Source: Nocardia sp. CC227C
Lineage (GTDB): Bacteria; Actinomycetota; Actinomycetes; Mycobacteriales; Mycobacteriaceae
Assembly (NCBI RefSeq): GCF_030767025.1
Contig: NZ_JASITE010000011.1
Location: 1-64,000, forward strand
Reading direction: 5' to 3'
Length of the DNA: 64,000 bases
Positions 8,047 through 15,594 of the stretch are shown piece after piece. Each line of letters begins with the position of its first letter. Position 1 is the first letter of the stretch. The notes beneath the pieces are model-generated. The model had not been told where the DNA came from. It ran no database searches and was given only the letters and a program-made list of their open reading frames with translations. The position numbers were made by a program, and so were the translations under genes.

Positions 8047-8775
8047 GTGACCAGCGACGCACCGGAATTCACCGCGATCCCCACGCAGCTCGACACTGTC
8101 GCCACCGCGACCGAACGCCTGCTCACCACCGTCGCCGACCTGCGCGACGCCGATCTGGTGGAACCCTCGCTCCTGCCCGGCTGGACCCGCGGCCATGTGC
8201 TGGCCCATCTGTCCCGCAATGCGGACAGTCTGGTCAACCTGCTGCTGTGGGCCCGCACCGGCATCGAGACCCCGCAGTACGCGAGCGCGTACCTGCGCGA
8301 CGCCGATATCGAGGCCGGTGCGCCGCGCCCGCTCCGCGAGCAGCTCGACGATCTGCGGGCCGCCTCCGACCGCTGGCTGGACCTGGCCCGGGTGCTGCCC
8401 GAGGACCGCTGGGCCACCTCGGTCCGCAACCGCCAGGGCACCGAGATCCCGGCCACCCGCATCGTGTGGATGCGTCTGCTCGAGGTGGAGATCCACCATG
8501 TGGATCTGGCGGTGGCCTACTCCCCCGCCGACTGGCCCGCCTCGTTCACCACCCGCCTGCTCGCCGAGGCGCTCGCCGACCGCGCCCGCACCGCGGATCC
8601 CGACGCCCCCGGATTCACCGTCACCGCAACGGATACCGGTTACACCGCCACCATCGGCTCCGCCGCCGTCACCGAGATCACCGGCACGGCAACGGCTCTC
8701 GCCACCTGGCTGATCGGCCGCTCCGACGGCTCGGACCTGAAGGGCGACCTGCCCGATCTGACCGCCTGGAAGTGA
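8047..8775 (+). CDS. Maleylpyruvate isomerase-family mycothiol-dependent (DinB-like) enzyme
   Basis: The GTG at 8047 gives 242 residues. The N-terminal DinB-like four-helix bundle shows LLPGWTRGHVLAHLSRNADSL (residues 41-61), containing the first metal-ligand His. A second ligand cluster, LLEVEIHHVDL, lies near 150. The C-terminal domain resembles MDMPI_C/SCP2-like modules (TGTATALATWLIGRSDG). Family members use a bound metal and mycothiol for isomerisation or thiol transfer; mycothiol is the low-molecular-weight thiol of actinobacteria. The substrate here is unknown. It is probably co-translated with the preceding DUF998-type gene. Confidence 0.85.
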   Translation: MTSDAPEFTAIPTQLDTVATATERLLTTVADLRDADLVEPSLLPGWTRGHVLAHLSRNADSLVNLLLWARTGIETPQYASAYLRDADIEAGAPRPLREQLDDLRAASDRWLDLARVLPEDRWATSVRNRQGTEIPATRIVWMRLLEVEIHHVDLAVAYSPADWPASFTTRLLAEALADRARTADPDAPGFTVTATDTGYTATIGSAAVTEITGTATALATWLIGRSDGSDLKGDLPDLTAWK

Positions 8776-8871
8776 ACCCCGTTGTCCCGCACCGCCTCAG
8801 GCGTGGGACAACCGGTCAGCACTCGGGATCGAAGGCCGCGCCTGACGAGTCCCGCACCCGCGCGGGCGGGG

Positions 8872-9951
8872 TCAGTCCAGGAAGCGGGCGATGGTGTCGG
8901 CGTGGGTGGCGAAGGCCAGGAACTGGTCGTTCTCGTGCGGATCACCGGCGGTGACGCGGACGCCGTCGGTGCCGTAGGGGCGGACGAGGACGCCCGCCGC
9001 GGCGCTGGCATCACCGTATTCGACGCTGCGGTCACCGAGCGGGAGCCAGAGGAAGTTGGCGTGACTGTCGGCCACCCGGTAGCCCGCGGCTGCCAGGGCG
9101 GTGCGCATGCGCTCGCGTTCGGCGATCACGGCGTCGGTGCGCTCCAGGAGTTCGTGGCGGGCGTCCAGCGAGGCGATGGCGGCGGCCTGGGCGAGCCGGT
9201 TGACGCTGAACGGGACGCGCACCTTCATCAGGGCGGTGATCACGGCCGGATCGCCCACGGCGTAGCCGACGCGCAGGCCCGCGAGCCCGTAAGCCTTGGA
9301 GAAGGTGCGCAGCACAAGCACATTCGGGCGGGTGCGGCCGAGTTCGACGCCGTCGGGATGCTGATCGGCGGGGAAGCGCAGGTATTCGTAGTACGCCTCG
9401 TCCAAGACCACCAGCACGGTGTCCGGGATGGTGTCGAGGAAGCGTTCGATGGCGGCGCTGCCGTGCGCGGTCCCGGTCGGATTGTTGGGGTTGCACACGA
9501 ACACCGCCCGCGTATTCGGGGTGACGGCGGCGGCGAGAGCGTCGAGATCGTGCGCGAAGTCGTGATCCAGCGGCACCTGGACGGCGCGCGCCCCGGCGAT
9601 GCGGGTGACGATCGGGTACGCCTCGAAGGACCGCCACGCGAACACCACCTCGTCGGTGTGCTCACCGCAGGTGATCTGGATGATCTCCTGGCACAGCGCC
9701 ACGCTGCCGCAGCCGACCGCGACGTTCTCGATGCCGACCCCGTGGAATTCGGCGACGGCGGTGCGCAGTTCGGTGGCGGTGATATCCGGGTACCGGTTGA
9801 CCTGTTCGGCGGCCTCGGCGATGGCCTTGGCGACCGACGGCAGCGGCGGGAAGGTGGTCTCGTTGCTGGCCAGTTTCACCACACCGGGCAGGCTGCGGCC
9901 CGCGACGTACGCGGGGATGGCGTCGAGGTCCGGACGAATGTGCGCGCTCAC
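8872..9951 (-). CDS. pat: Aromatic amino acid / histidinol-phosphate-type aminotransferase
   Basis: A 359-residue fold-type I PLP enzyme. It shows LASNETTFPP (residues 28-37), NPNNPTG (154-160), VLDEAYYEYL with the PLP Asp (182-191), RTFSKAYGLAGLRVG with Lys219, and a C-terminal VRVTAGDPHEND arginine region. This subgroup (HisC2/Pat, Rv3772-like) transaminates aromatic 2-oxo acids, including 4-hydroxyphenylpyruvate produced by TyrA. A second possibility is histidinol-phosphate aminotransferase, but no other his genes are near. It is divergent from the DLH-like hydrolase with 64 bases between starts. Confidence 0.88.
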   Translation of the reverse strand: MSAHIRPDLDAIPAYVAGRSLPGVVKLASNETTFPPLPSVAKAIAEAAEQVNRYPDITATELRTAVAEFHGVGIENVAVGCGSVALCQEIIQITCGEHTDEVVFAWRSFEAYPIVTRIAGARAVQVPLDHDFAHDLDALAAAVTPNTRAVFVCNPNNPTGTAHGSAAIERFLDTIPDTVLVVLDEAYYEYLRFPADQHPDGVELGRTRPNVLVLRTFSKAYGLAGLRVGYAVGDPAVITALMKVRVPFSVNRLAQAAAIASLDARHELLERTDAVIAERERMRTALAAAGYRVADSHANFLWLPLGDRSVEYGDASAAAGVLVRPYGTDGVRVTAGDPHENDQFLAFATHADTIARFLD

Positions 9952-10015
9952 GCCTCCACCCTATGTCGGCCCAGGATTTATCCGGAACTTTACCTACCTT
10001 CACTACCCTGGCTTT

Positions 10016-10705
10016 ATGTCGGGCGTTTACCGAGATCTGGCCCCTGTGCACGACGCCACCAGGGTCCCCGTCACCGTGATCGAACCGGATGGTCACGCGC
10101 GGGGCGGCATCGTGGTGCTGCACGAATCACGTGAGTTCACCGATCCATTGCTGGACATGATGCGGTCGCTGGCCGACGAGGGCTGGACGGTGCTGGCCCC
10201 GGACCTGTTCCATCGCACCAATGGCGCGCAGGCCGACAAGGTCTTCGGCGACGACCTGTTCGCCGACTTCGACGCCTGCTTCGACTGGCTGATCGGGCAC
10301 GGCGTCTTCCGCGACTGCGTCGGCGTACTCGGCTTCGACTCCGCCGGCACCGCGGCCCTGCTGGTGGCGACCAGTCGGCCGATCGGCGCGGCCGTGAGCA
10401 TCGCCGCCCCCGGCATCGACAGCCCGCTGACGCCGCAGGCCGACGCCCTCGTCCACGCCGCACCGAAACTGAAGGCCCCCTGGCTCGGTCTCTACGGCGA
10501 GGACGACCCCGTCACCCCGCCCGAGCACGTGGAACAACTGCGCGACGCCGCCGCCCGCGCCGCCGTCGCCACCCTGGTGGTCAGCTACCCCGGCCTGCAC
10601 CACCGCCCCGACCACCCCGGCTTCGACCGCGACGCCTTCGACGACGCCGCGGTCGTCGACGCCCAGACCCGCATCTTCGACTGGTTCGACAGCCACCTCC
10701 GCTGA
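10016..10705 (+). CDS. Dienelactone hydrolase-family protein with atypical nucleophile elbow
   Basis: This 229-residue protein starts MSGVYRDLAPVHDATRV at 10016. The upstream in-frame extension is antisense to pat and is rejected. It follows the dienelactone hydrolase pattern: VVLHESREF (residues 34-41, the conserved Glu), APDLF, an elbow VGVLGFDSAG (102-111), YGEDDPVTPPE with the acid Asp, and YPGLHHRPD with the catalytic His. In classical members the elbow is GxCxGG; here Asp108 occupies the Cys position. Ser109 could serve as nucleophile instead, in a DSAG context. The substrate is unknown and the protein is cytosolic. Confidence 0.8.
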   Translation: MSGVYRDLAPVHDATRVPVTVIEPDGHARGGIVVLHESREFTDPLLDMMRSLADEGWTVLAPDLFHRTNGAQADKVFGDDLFADFDACFDWLIGHGVFRDCVGVLGFDSAGTAALLVATSRPIGAAVSIAAPGIDSPLTPQADALVHAAPKLKAPWLGLYGEDDPVTPPEHVEQLRDAAARAAVATLVVSYPGLHHRPDHPGFDRDAFDDAAVVDAQTRIFDWFDSHLR

Positions 10706-10734
10706 CCCGCGGTTCATTCGCCTGACCAGCCGTT

Positions 10735-10763
10735 TTGCGTCTTGGTCGGCTGCTGTGTAACCT
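10735..10763 (+). promoter_or_regulatory. Probable promoter of the tRNA-Ser/tRNA-Arg pair
   Basis: A -35-like TTGCGT (10735-10740) is separated by exactly 17 bases from a -10-like TAACCT (10758-10763). It lies 50 bases upstream of the first tRNA. It is inferred from hexamer spacing only. Confidence 0.5.
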
Positions 10764-10812
10764 TTGTCCCCGGCGGTTCGAAAGGACCGGCGGCCTCGCA
10801 AGAAGGCGTCCA

Positions 10813-10902
10813 GGAGGCGTGCCAGAGCGGCCGAATGGGACTCACTGCTAATGAGTTGTCCCTTCACGGGGACCGGAGGTTCAAATCCTCTCGCCTCCGC
10901 CA
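10813..10902 (+). tRNA. tRNA-Ser (anticodon GCT)
   Basis: A class II tRNA: acceptor GGAGGCG/CGCCTCC, anticodon loop ACTCACT-GCT-AATGAGT, long variable arm, T-loop GGTTCAAATCC, discriminator G10899 and encoded CCA at 10900-10902. It reads AGC/AGU. It is followed 37 bases later by tRNA-Arg, and both probably come from one precursor. Confidence 0.95.
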
Positions 10903-10939
10903 AGCCCGGTTCGCCGGGCGCCCACAAATGAATAGTCCT

Positions 10940-11012
10940 GCGCCCGTAGCTCAACGGATAGAGCATCTGACTACGGATCAGAAGGTTGGGAGTTCGAGTC
11001 TCTCCGGGCGCG
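10940..11012 (+). tRNA. tRNA-Arg (anticodon ACG)
   Basis: A 73-base cloverleaf: acceptor GCGCCCG/CGGGCGC, D-arm TAGCTCAACGGATAGAGCA, anticodon arm CTGACT-ACG-GATCAG, T-loop AGTTCGAGTCT, discriminator G. Its A34 is the expected target of TadA, encoded at 2050-2535. CCA is not encoded. A hairpin terminator follows 10 bases later. Confidence 0.95.
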
Positions 11013-11021
11013 CAGTGAAAG

Positions 11022-11051
11022 ACCCCCGCTGCCAATGGCTGTGGGGGTTTT
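11022..11051 (+). terminator. Terminator of the tRNA-Ser/tRNA-Arg transcript
   Basis: The stem ACCCCC/GGGGGT with an inner GCC-AAT-GGC helix is followed directly by a T-run. The next ~200 bases up to 11256 hold no supported gene. Confidence 0.75.
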
Positions 11052-11256
11052 CGTGTTTCCGGGTGATGGTTCGGGCGGCTCGAACGAGGGTCGGTGCGCT
11101 CCCCTCCGGGGCACCGACCCCCGGCGCGCGGGCTCGATCGAGCTCCGGATAGAGCCTGGTTTCCGGGGGCGGTGGTGTCAACGTGCCGGAGTCGCAGTAC
11201 GGGTGCGACTTCATGCCGGGGCGTTGTGAGTTGGGCTACAGGAGAGTGGAAGTTCG

Positions 11257-11991
11257 ATGTCCAGAGGGCGGTTGGCCGAGTTCGTGCGGACCCGGCGGAA
11301 GGCGCTGGGGATGACGCAGGCGCAGCTGGCGCGGACGACCGGGTGGTCGAAGTCCTCGATCGAGAAGGTCGAGGCCGGGCGGCTGGTACCGAGTCTGGAG
11401 TTCGTGGGGGCGCTGTTCGACGCGCTCGCCATCGCCTACCTCTATCGCGAGCGGATCATCGCCGCCCTGTATCCGGGGACGCTCACCCGCATCCTGGGGC
11501 CGTCACCGAGTCGGCCGGATGCCGATGCCATCGCCGACCTGGAGGATCTGCCGTATCCGGCCGCCTACCTCACTCTTCCCGAGGGCGATGTCCTCGGCGC
11601 CAATTCCGCATGGGCCGAGACCTTTCCAGGGGCGGAGCCCACAGCGAATCTGCTCACCTGGCTGTTCACCGAACCGCTGGCGAGTGAGGTGCTGCCGACC
11701 TGGGAGCAGCTGGCGCACGGCTTCGCCTACGGGCTGCGCGTCATGGGGCCGATCTCGGTGCCGGAGACCGCGATCACCGAGCTCGTCGACCGCTGCAGCG
11801 CACATCCGGACTTCGAACGCATGTGGACAACCGAGCCACCCGATCCGGTGACGGCACGCCCCGAACTGCCCGTCGCGTCGCCCGCCACCGGAGAGATCCG
11901 GACACTGCGCATCAAGATCGACAAACCGCACTTCCCGTTCAGCTCATGGGTCACCTACCGGCTCGTGCCGGTGCGCGACGGCACGCGCTGA
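11257..11991 (+). CDS. XRE-family transcriptional regulator with MmyB-like ligand domain
   Basis: This 244-residue protein has AGGAGAG about 10 bases before the ATG. Residues 1-60 form a Cro/CI-type helix-turn-helix (RLAEFVRTRRKALGMTQAQL, then TTGWSKSSIEKVEAGR). The rest resembles the MmyB-like, PAS-related ligand domain: DLPYPAAYLTLPEGDVLGANSAW, then a loose HPDFERMW. MmyB-type regulators in actinomycetes are thought to sense fatty acid or small-molecule ligands. No target operator was identified. It is convergent with the mycolyltransferase gene. Confidence 0.8.
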   Translation: MSRGRLAEFVRTRRKALGMTQAQLARTTGWSKSSIEKVEAGRLVPSLEFVGALFDALAIAYLYRERIIAALYPGTLTRILGPSPSRPDADAIADLEDLPYPAAYLTLPEGDVLGANSAWAETFPGAEPTANLLTWLFTEPLASEVLPTWEQLAHGFAYGLRVMGPISVPETAITELVDRCSAHPDFERMWTTEPPDPVTARPELPVASPATGEIRTLRIKIDKPHFPFSSWVTYRLVPVRDGTR

Positions 11992-12000
11992 CCACGGCGG

Positions 12001-13032
12001 TCAACCGAGGCCGAGGCCCTTGGCGAGGGTGGGCCAGGCGCGCGGGAGTTCGTCGCGCCAGTACGGCCAGGAGTGGGTGCCGGTGGGGCGGAGGTTGGCG
12101 GTGATGGGGATGCCGAGTTGGCTGAGGCGGTCGATGAGTTGGAGGGTGCAGGCGTAGGCGCCGGCTTCCAGGGGGCCGCCGAAGAGGATGGAGTCGGGGT
12201 ATTCCTCGGTGCCGGGGAGGTCGTGCGGGCCGGGGAGGCCGATGCCGGCGGAGAGGTAGATGCCGGTGCCGCGCAGGGCTTCCGCGTGGGCGTAGACGTC
12301 GTGGGCGGCCCACTGGGGGTCGTCCTCCGCGCCGAACATGTTGGCGGTGTCGCCGCCGTCGGTGGTGACGACGGCCTGTGCCTGGGCGCGGCCGTAGTCG
12401 GAGCTGACCGCGTAGCAGCCGCTGTGGGCGGCAATGGCGGAGAAGTGGCCGGGGCTGCGCACGGCCAGCATCATGGCGGCCTCCGCGCCCATGGAGACGC
12501 CCTGGACGGCGTGGCGGCCGGTGCCGTCGAAGTGGGCGTCGATCAGGGGCGGCAGTTCGCGGATGAGGAAGGTTTCCCACCGGTTGACGCCGAGATGCGG
12601 ATCGGGGCGCTTCCAGTCGGTGTAGTAGCTGGACGCGCCGCCGAGGGTGAAGACCACGTTCACCGGCTTGTCGGCGAAGAACTCGAGCGCGCCGCCCCGG
12701 GCGGTCCAGTTGTTCACGTCCTCGGCGGCGCTGCGGCCGTCGAGCATGTAGAGGGTGGGGCGGGGTCGGCTCCGGTCGGCGGGCAGCAGCACCTGGACGG
12801 AGACGACGCGCCCCATGGCCGGGGAGCGGACGAAGACCGTGTGGAAGCGGTCGTCGATGTGCTCCACCCGTTCGATGGCGGGCGCGGCGACGGAGACCTC
12901 CGGGACGGTCGAATTGCCTTCCGCCGAACCGGAATCCGCGGGCGGACGGGCGACGGCCGGAGACGCCGCACCGAGTATCAGTGTGGCGCAGACGATCGCG
13001 CCGACGAGACGACACCACTGGTGGCGGGGCAC
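12001..13032 (-). CDS. Antigen 85-type mycolyltransferase (trehalose O-mycolyltransferase family)
   Basis: From the GTG at 13032 the protein has 343 residues. It has a cleavable signal peptide (basic N-terminus, LVGAIVCATLILGAASPAVA) and a variable linker. The esterase D/Ag85 fold follows: LYMLDGRSAAEDVNNW (residues 94-109), VVFTLGGASSYYTDWKRPD (126-143), nucleophile elbow GVSMGAEAAM with Ser180, and a C-terminal THSWPYWRDEL containing the catalytic His. Such exported enzymes transfer mycolates between trehalose monomycolate and to arabinogalactan or trehalose. That fits the arabinogalactan genes elsewhere in the window. The start is uncertain because the frame stays open upstream through the tRNA-Ser gene. 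Confidence 0.88.
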   Translation of the reverse strand: MPRHQWCRLVGAIVCATLILGAASPAVARPPADSGSAEGNSTVPEVSVAAPAIERVEHIDDRFHTVFVRSPAMGRVVSVQVLLPADRSRPRPTLYMLDGRSAAEDVNNWTARGGALEFFADKPVNVVFTLGGASSYYTDWKRPDPHLGVNRWETFLIRELPPLIDAHFDGTGRHAVQGVSMGAEAAMMLAVRSPGHFSAIAAHSGCYAVSSDYGRAQAQAVVTTDGGDTANMFGAEDDPQWAAHDVYAHAEALRGTGIYLSAGIGLPGPHDLPGTEEYPDSILFGGPLEAGAYACTLQLIDRLSQLGIPITANLRPTGTHSWPYWRDELPRAWPTLAKGLGLG

Positions 13033-13279
13033 GTTCGCCAGTTTGCCAGAGGAATCCTGGAGCAAGCATGACGCGACCCAGATCGTGTCGTGAGTCCGCA
13101 CACAACCCGACCGATTGGCACACGGGATTACGGCGGTCCGCTTGTGGCACGAATCCGGAAGCGGCTGAGGGGCTTTCGCTGAGAACACGCGACAGCCGGG
13201 AAAGCGAGAGGTCCGGACAGCCGACCGACCGGCGGTCGTCACCAGTTTCGAGAACTGGTTTCGACCTGCCCGGACCTGG

Positions 13280-13364
13280 CGGAAGCGGAGGGATTTGAAC
13301 CCCCGGTCGCTCTCACGACGCTCGCTTTCAAGGCGAGTGCATTCGGCCGCTCTGCCACGCTTCC
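13280..13364 (-). tRNA. tRNA-Ser (anticodon TGA)
   Basis: The minus strand gives a class II tRNA: acceptor GGAAGCG/CGCTTCC, anticodon arm ACTCGCCT-TGA-AAGCGAG, long variable arm, T-loop GGTTCAAATCC, discriminator G at 13280. It reads UCA. This is the third serine tRNA in 11.5 kb, after CGA and GCT. Confidence 0.95.
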
Positions 13365-13419
13365 AGGGCTCCGATATTAGCAGTGCTGTGTTCGACTGCC
13401 CTCCGCTGCGCTGCGGGCT

Positions 13420-13518
13420 GGCTTCGCGGCGCTGGAGGTCTCGGTTCTTCCCTCCCTCCGCTCCCCCGCTTCGCTCCTCCGCTCCGGTCGGTCCAGAACC
13501 GAGACGCGCCGCGAAGCC
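13420..13518. repeat. Long interrupted inverted repeat upstream of tRNA-Ser(TGA)
   Basis: Left arms GGCTTCGCGGCGC (13420-13432) and TCTCGGTTCT (13439-13448) pair with AGAACCGAGA (13495-13504) and GCGCCGCGAAGCC (13506-13518). The 46-base centre is rich in CTCC/GCTCC. The element fills most of the gene-free gap between the tRNA and the MarR gene. It resembles a dispersed hairpin repeat more than a terminator, because neither arm has a T-run. Confidence 0.6.
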
Positions 13519-13565
13519 CTGAGCGTTGATCTGAGAGGCGGGCGGGGGCGGCCCGATCGGCGGGG

Positions 13566-14108
13566 TTACGGGGGTGGTCGGTTGTCGAGGGCGCGGCCGA
13601 TGAGGGTGAACGCGGCGGCTACGGCTTCCAGTTGTTGGGGGGTGAGGAGGTCGATGAAGTCGCGGTGGACGGCGTCGACGTGGCCGGGGGCGGCGGCGCG
13701 GAGGCGGCGCATGCCCTCCTCGGTGAGGTGGGCGCGGACGCCGCGGCCGTCCTCCTCGGCGGAGGTGCGGCGCACCATGCGCTGGGCTTCCATGCGGCGG
13801 ATCTGGTGGGTGAGACGACTGCGGGAGGAGAGCACGCCGTCGGCCAGGTCGCTCATGCGCATGGCGCGGCCGGGCGCCTCGGACAGTTTCACCAGGATGC
13901 GGTAATCGGCCAGGGACAGTCGGCTGTCGGCCAGCAACTGCCGGTTGAGTTCGGCCATGAGCCGCTGCGAGCCCTCCATGTAGGCCCGCCAGGCGCGCTG
14001 TTGCGCCGGGGTGAGCCACCTCGGTTCGGCCACGCGACCCCCGGAACCGTCGACCACCGGCTCATTGTATTCCGGCGCTCCGGCCGGTCTCGGTGCTGCC
14101 GAGCGCAT
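13566..14108 (-). CDS. MarR-family transcriptional regulator
   Basis: This 180-residue protein may start later, at the GTG of VAEPRWLTPAQQ. The winged-helix core is clear: helix LAADSRLSLADYRILVKLSE-like, the recognition segment MRMSDLADGVLSSRSRLTHQ, IRRMEAQRMVRRTSAEEDGR forming the wing, then the dimerisation helices. The target is unknown. It ends next to a palindromic repeat and starts four bases from the stop of the lactate-monooxygenase-like gene, which is transcribed in the same direction. The two probably form an operon in which the regulator controls the flavoenzyme. Confidence 0.85.
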   Translation of the reverse strand: MRSAAPRPAGAPEYNEPVVDGSGGRVAEPRWLTPAQQRAWRAYMEGSQRLMAELNRQLLADSRLSLADYRILVKLSEAPGRAMRMSDLADGVLSSRSRLTHQIRRMEAQRMVRRTSAEEDGRGVRAHLTEEGMRRLRAAAPGHVDAVHRDFIDLLTPQQLEAVAAAFTLIGRALDNRPPP

Positions 14109-14112
14109 GGTC

Positions 14113-15288
14113 TCAGCGGAAGGAGGAGATCATGGTGCGGGACAGGTCGCCGACCGACGTGCAGCCCGAAAGCCCCATGGCCGCATCGAAATCCGCGAGC
14201 AGGCAGCGCAGCGCGTGGCGGACGCCGTCGGCTCCCGCGATCCCCAGGCCGTACGCCCACGGCCGACCGTGCAGCACGGCCTTCGCGCCCAGCGCCAGCG
14301 CGACCATGACATCGGAGCCGGTGCGGATTCCGGAGTCGAAGAGCACATCGGCCCGGTCGCCGACGGTGGCGACAATGGTCGGCAGCGCGTCCAGCGCCGC
14401 GACCGCGCCGTCCACCTGGCGGCCGCCGTGATTGCTGACGATCACGCCGTCGGCTCCGGCGTCCACGCACTGGCGGGCGTCGTCGGGGTGCAGCACGCCC
14501 TTCACCGCGATCGGCAGTTCGGTCCATTCGCGCAGGTGGCCGATGTCGGCGGGCCGCAGGGCGTGATTGCCGAAGAGTCCGGCCCAGGTGAGGATGGCAT
14601 TGCGCATGGCCTCCTCGCCCTCCTCGGGCGCGGCGGCGAGCCGGGCCCGGAAGACCGGATCGGACAGGTAGTTGGCGATGCCCTTGCCGTGCAGGAACGG
14701 CAGATGCCCGTGCTCGAGGTCGCGCGGCCGCCACCCGAGCGAGGGGGTGTCGACGGTGACCACGATGGCCTTGGCTCCGGCCTTCTCGGCGCGTTCGACG
14801 AAGGAGCGGGCCAGCTCGGGGTCGTTCGGCCAGTACAGCTGGTACCACCAGTCGCCCGCCCGCTCGCCCACCTCCTCGATGGTGGAGGAGGCGGCGGTGG
14901 ACAGCACCATGCCGATGCCGAGCTCCCGGGTCACGTCGGCGACCACGGTCTCACCTCGTTCGTGCAGCAGTCCGAGCACGCCGATCGGCGCGGTCAGCAC
15001 CGGTGCGGCGAAGCGGGTGCCGAGCACCTCCACCGACAGGTCGCGGACACCGGGACCGGTGGCCCCGCGCAGCATGCGCGGCAGCAGCCGGTACTTGTCG
15101 AAGGCGGCGAGATTGGCCGCGGCGGTGCGTTCCGCCGCGGCGCTGCCCGCCACATAGGCGAAGGCCGCGGGGTCGAGAACCTCCCGGGCGCGTGCTTCCA
15201 GTCCGGCCGCGGACATCGGTAGTGCGGGGACGGTACCGCCGAGGCCTTGAAAGTAGATCTCGAACTGGAAGTCGACGAAACTGCTCAT
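14113..15288 (-). CDS. FMN-dependent alpha-hydroxy-acid oxidase, lactate 2-monooxygenase-like
   Basis: A 391-residue flavoprotein of the (S)-2-hydroxy-acid oxidase family. The N-terminus VDFQFEIYFQGLGG is the form seen in lactate 2-monooxygenases. FDKYRLLPRMLRG (residues 62-74), TAPIGVLGL, STAASSTIEEV and YQLYWPNDPE contribute to the FMN site. SNHGGRQVDGAVAALDALP carries the catalytic His and substrate Arg, and FDSGIRTGSDVMVALALGAK is the phosphate site. The family oxidises L-lactate (or related hydroxy acids), either to pyruvate or to acetate plus CO2. The choice cannot be decided from motifs alone. A MarR-type regulator follows in the same operon. Confidence 0.87.
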   Translation of the reverse strand: MSSFVDFQFEIYFQGLGGTVPALPMSAAGLEARAREVLDPAAFAYVAGSAAAERTAAANLAAFDKYRLLPRMLRGATGPGVRDLSVEVLGTRFAAPVLTAPIGVLGLLHERGETVVADVTRELGIGMVLSTAASSTIEEVGERAGDWWYQLYWPNDPELARSFVERAEKAGAKAIVVTVDTPSLGWRPRDLEHGHLPFLHGKGIANYLSDPVFRARLAAAPEEGEEAMRNAILTWAGLFGNHALRPADIGHLREWTELPIAVKGVLHPDDARQCVDAGADGVIVSNHGGRQVDGAVAALDALPTIVATVGDRADVLFDSGIRTGSDVMVALALGAKAVLHGRPWAYGLGIAGADGVRHALRCLLADFDAAMGLSGCTSVGDLSRTMISSFR

Positions 15289-15369
15289 TCACGAGACGCT
15301 AGTGGTTTGGCACACACCATGCGTCGACGTCGGAGAACCTTGCGGAAATTCGGTTCTCCGGCCGCAGGA

Positions 15370-15483
15370 TCAACGGCGGCGCACCCGCACCAGGGCGCGC
15401 GACGAGGTACCGGCCAGCGGGGCGGACACGGCCATCATGAGCAGCATCCCGAACATGGCCAGCGTCACGACGAATCCCACCAT
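15370..15483 (-). CDS. 37-residue single-helix membrane peptide
   Basis: The ATG at 15483 is preceded at six bases by AAAGGAG, one of the best ribosome-binding sites in the window. The peptide starts MVGFVVTLAMFGMLLMMAVS and ends with a basic tail (SSRALVRVRRR). It is one hydrophobic helix followed by a positively charged segment, so the tail probably stays in the cytoplasm. It lies upstream of the lactate-monooxygenase-like gene on the same strand. No family was recognised. A leader or regulatory membrane peptide is possible. Confidence 0.6.
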   Translation of the reverse strand: MVGFVVTLAMFGMLLMMAVSAPLAGTSSRALVRVRRR

Positions 15484-15594
15484 GGGAACTCCTTTCTCGA
15501 GCTGCGGCTCCCAGCCTGCCGGTGGAAGCTGACAGAATGCTGTGCGCCGCCCGAGCGCTGTATGGGAATCCGTTGGCGTCGTAGGCTCGCTGGT

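Noticed and set aside
8782..10134. 450-residue plus-strand frame over pat
   Set aside because: Antisense to a PLP enzyme with full motifs.
12001..14019. 672-residue minus-strand frame as one gene
   Set aside because: It spans tRNA-Ser(TGA) and intergenic DNA; only the part from the GTG at 13032 matches the mycolyltransferase family.
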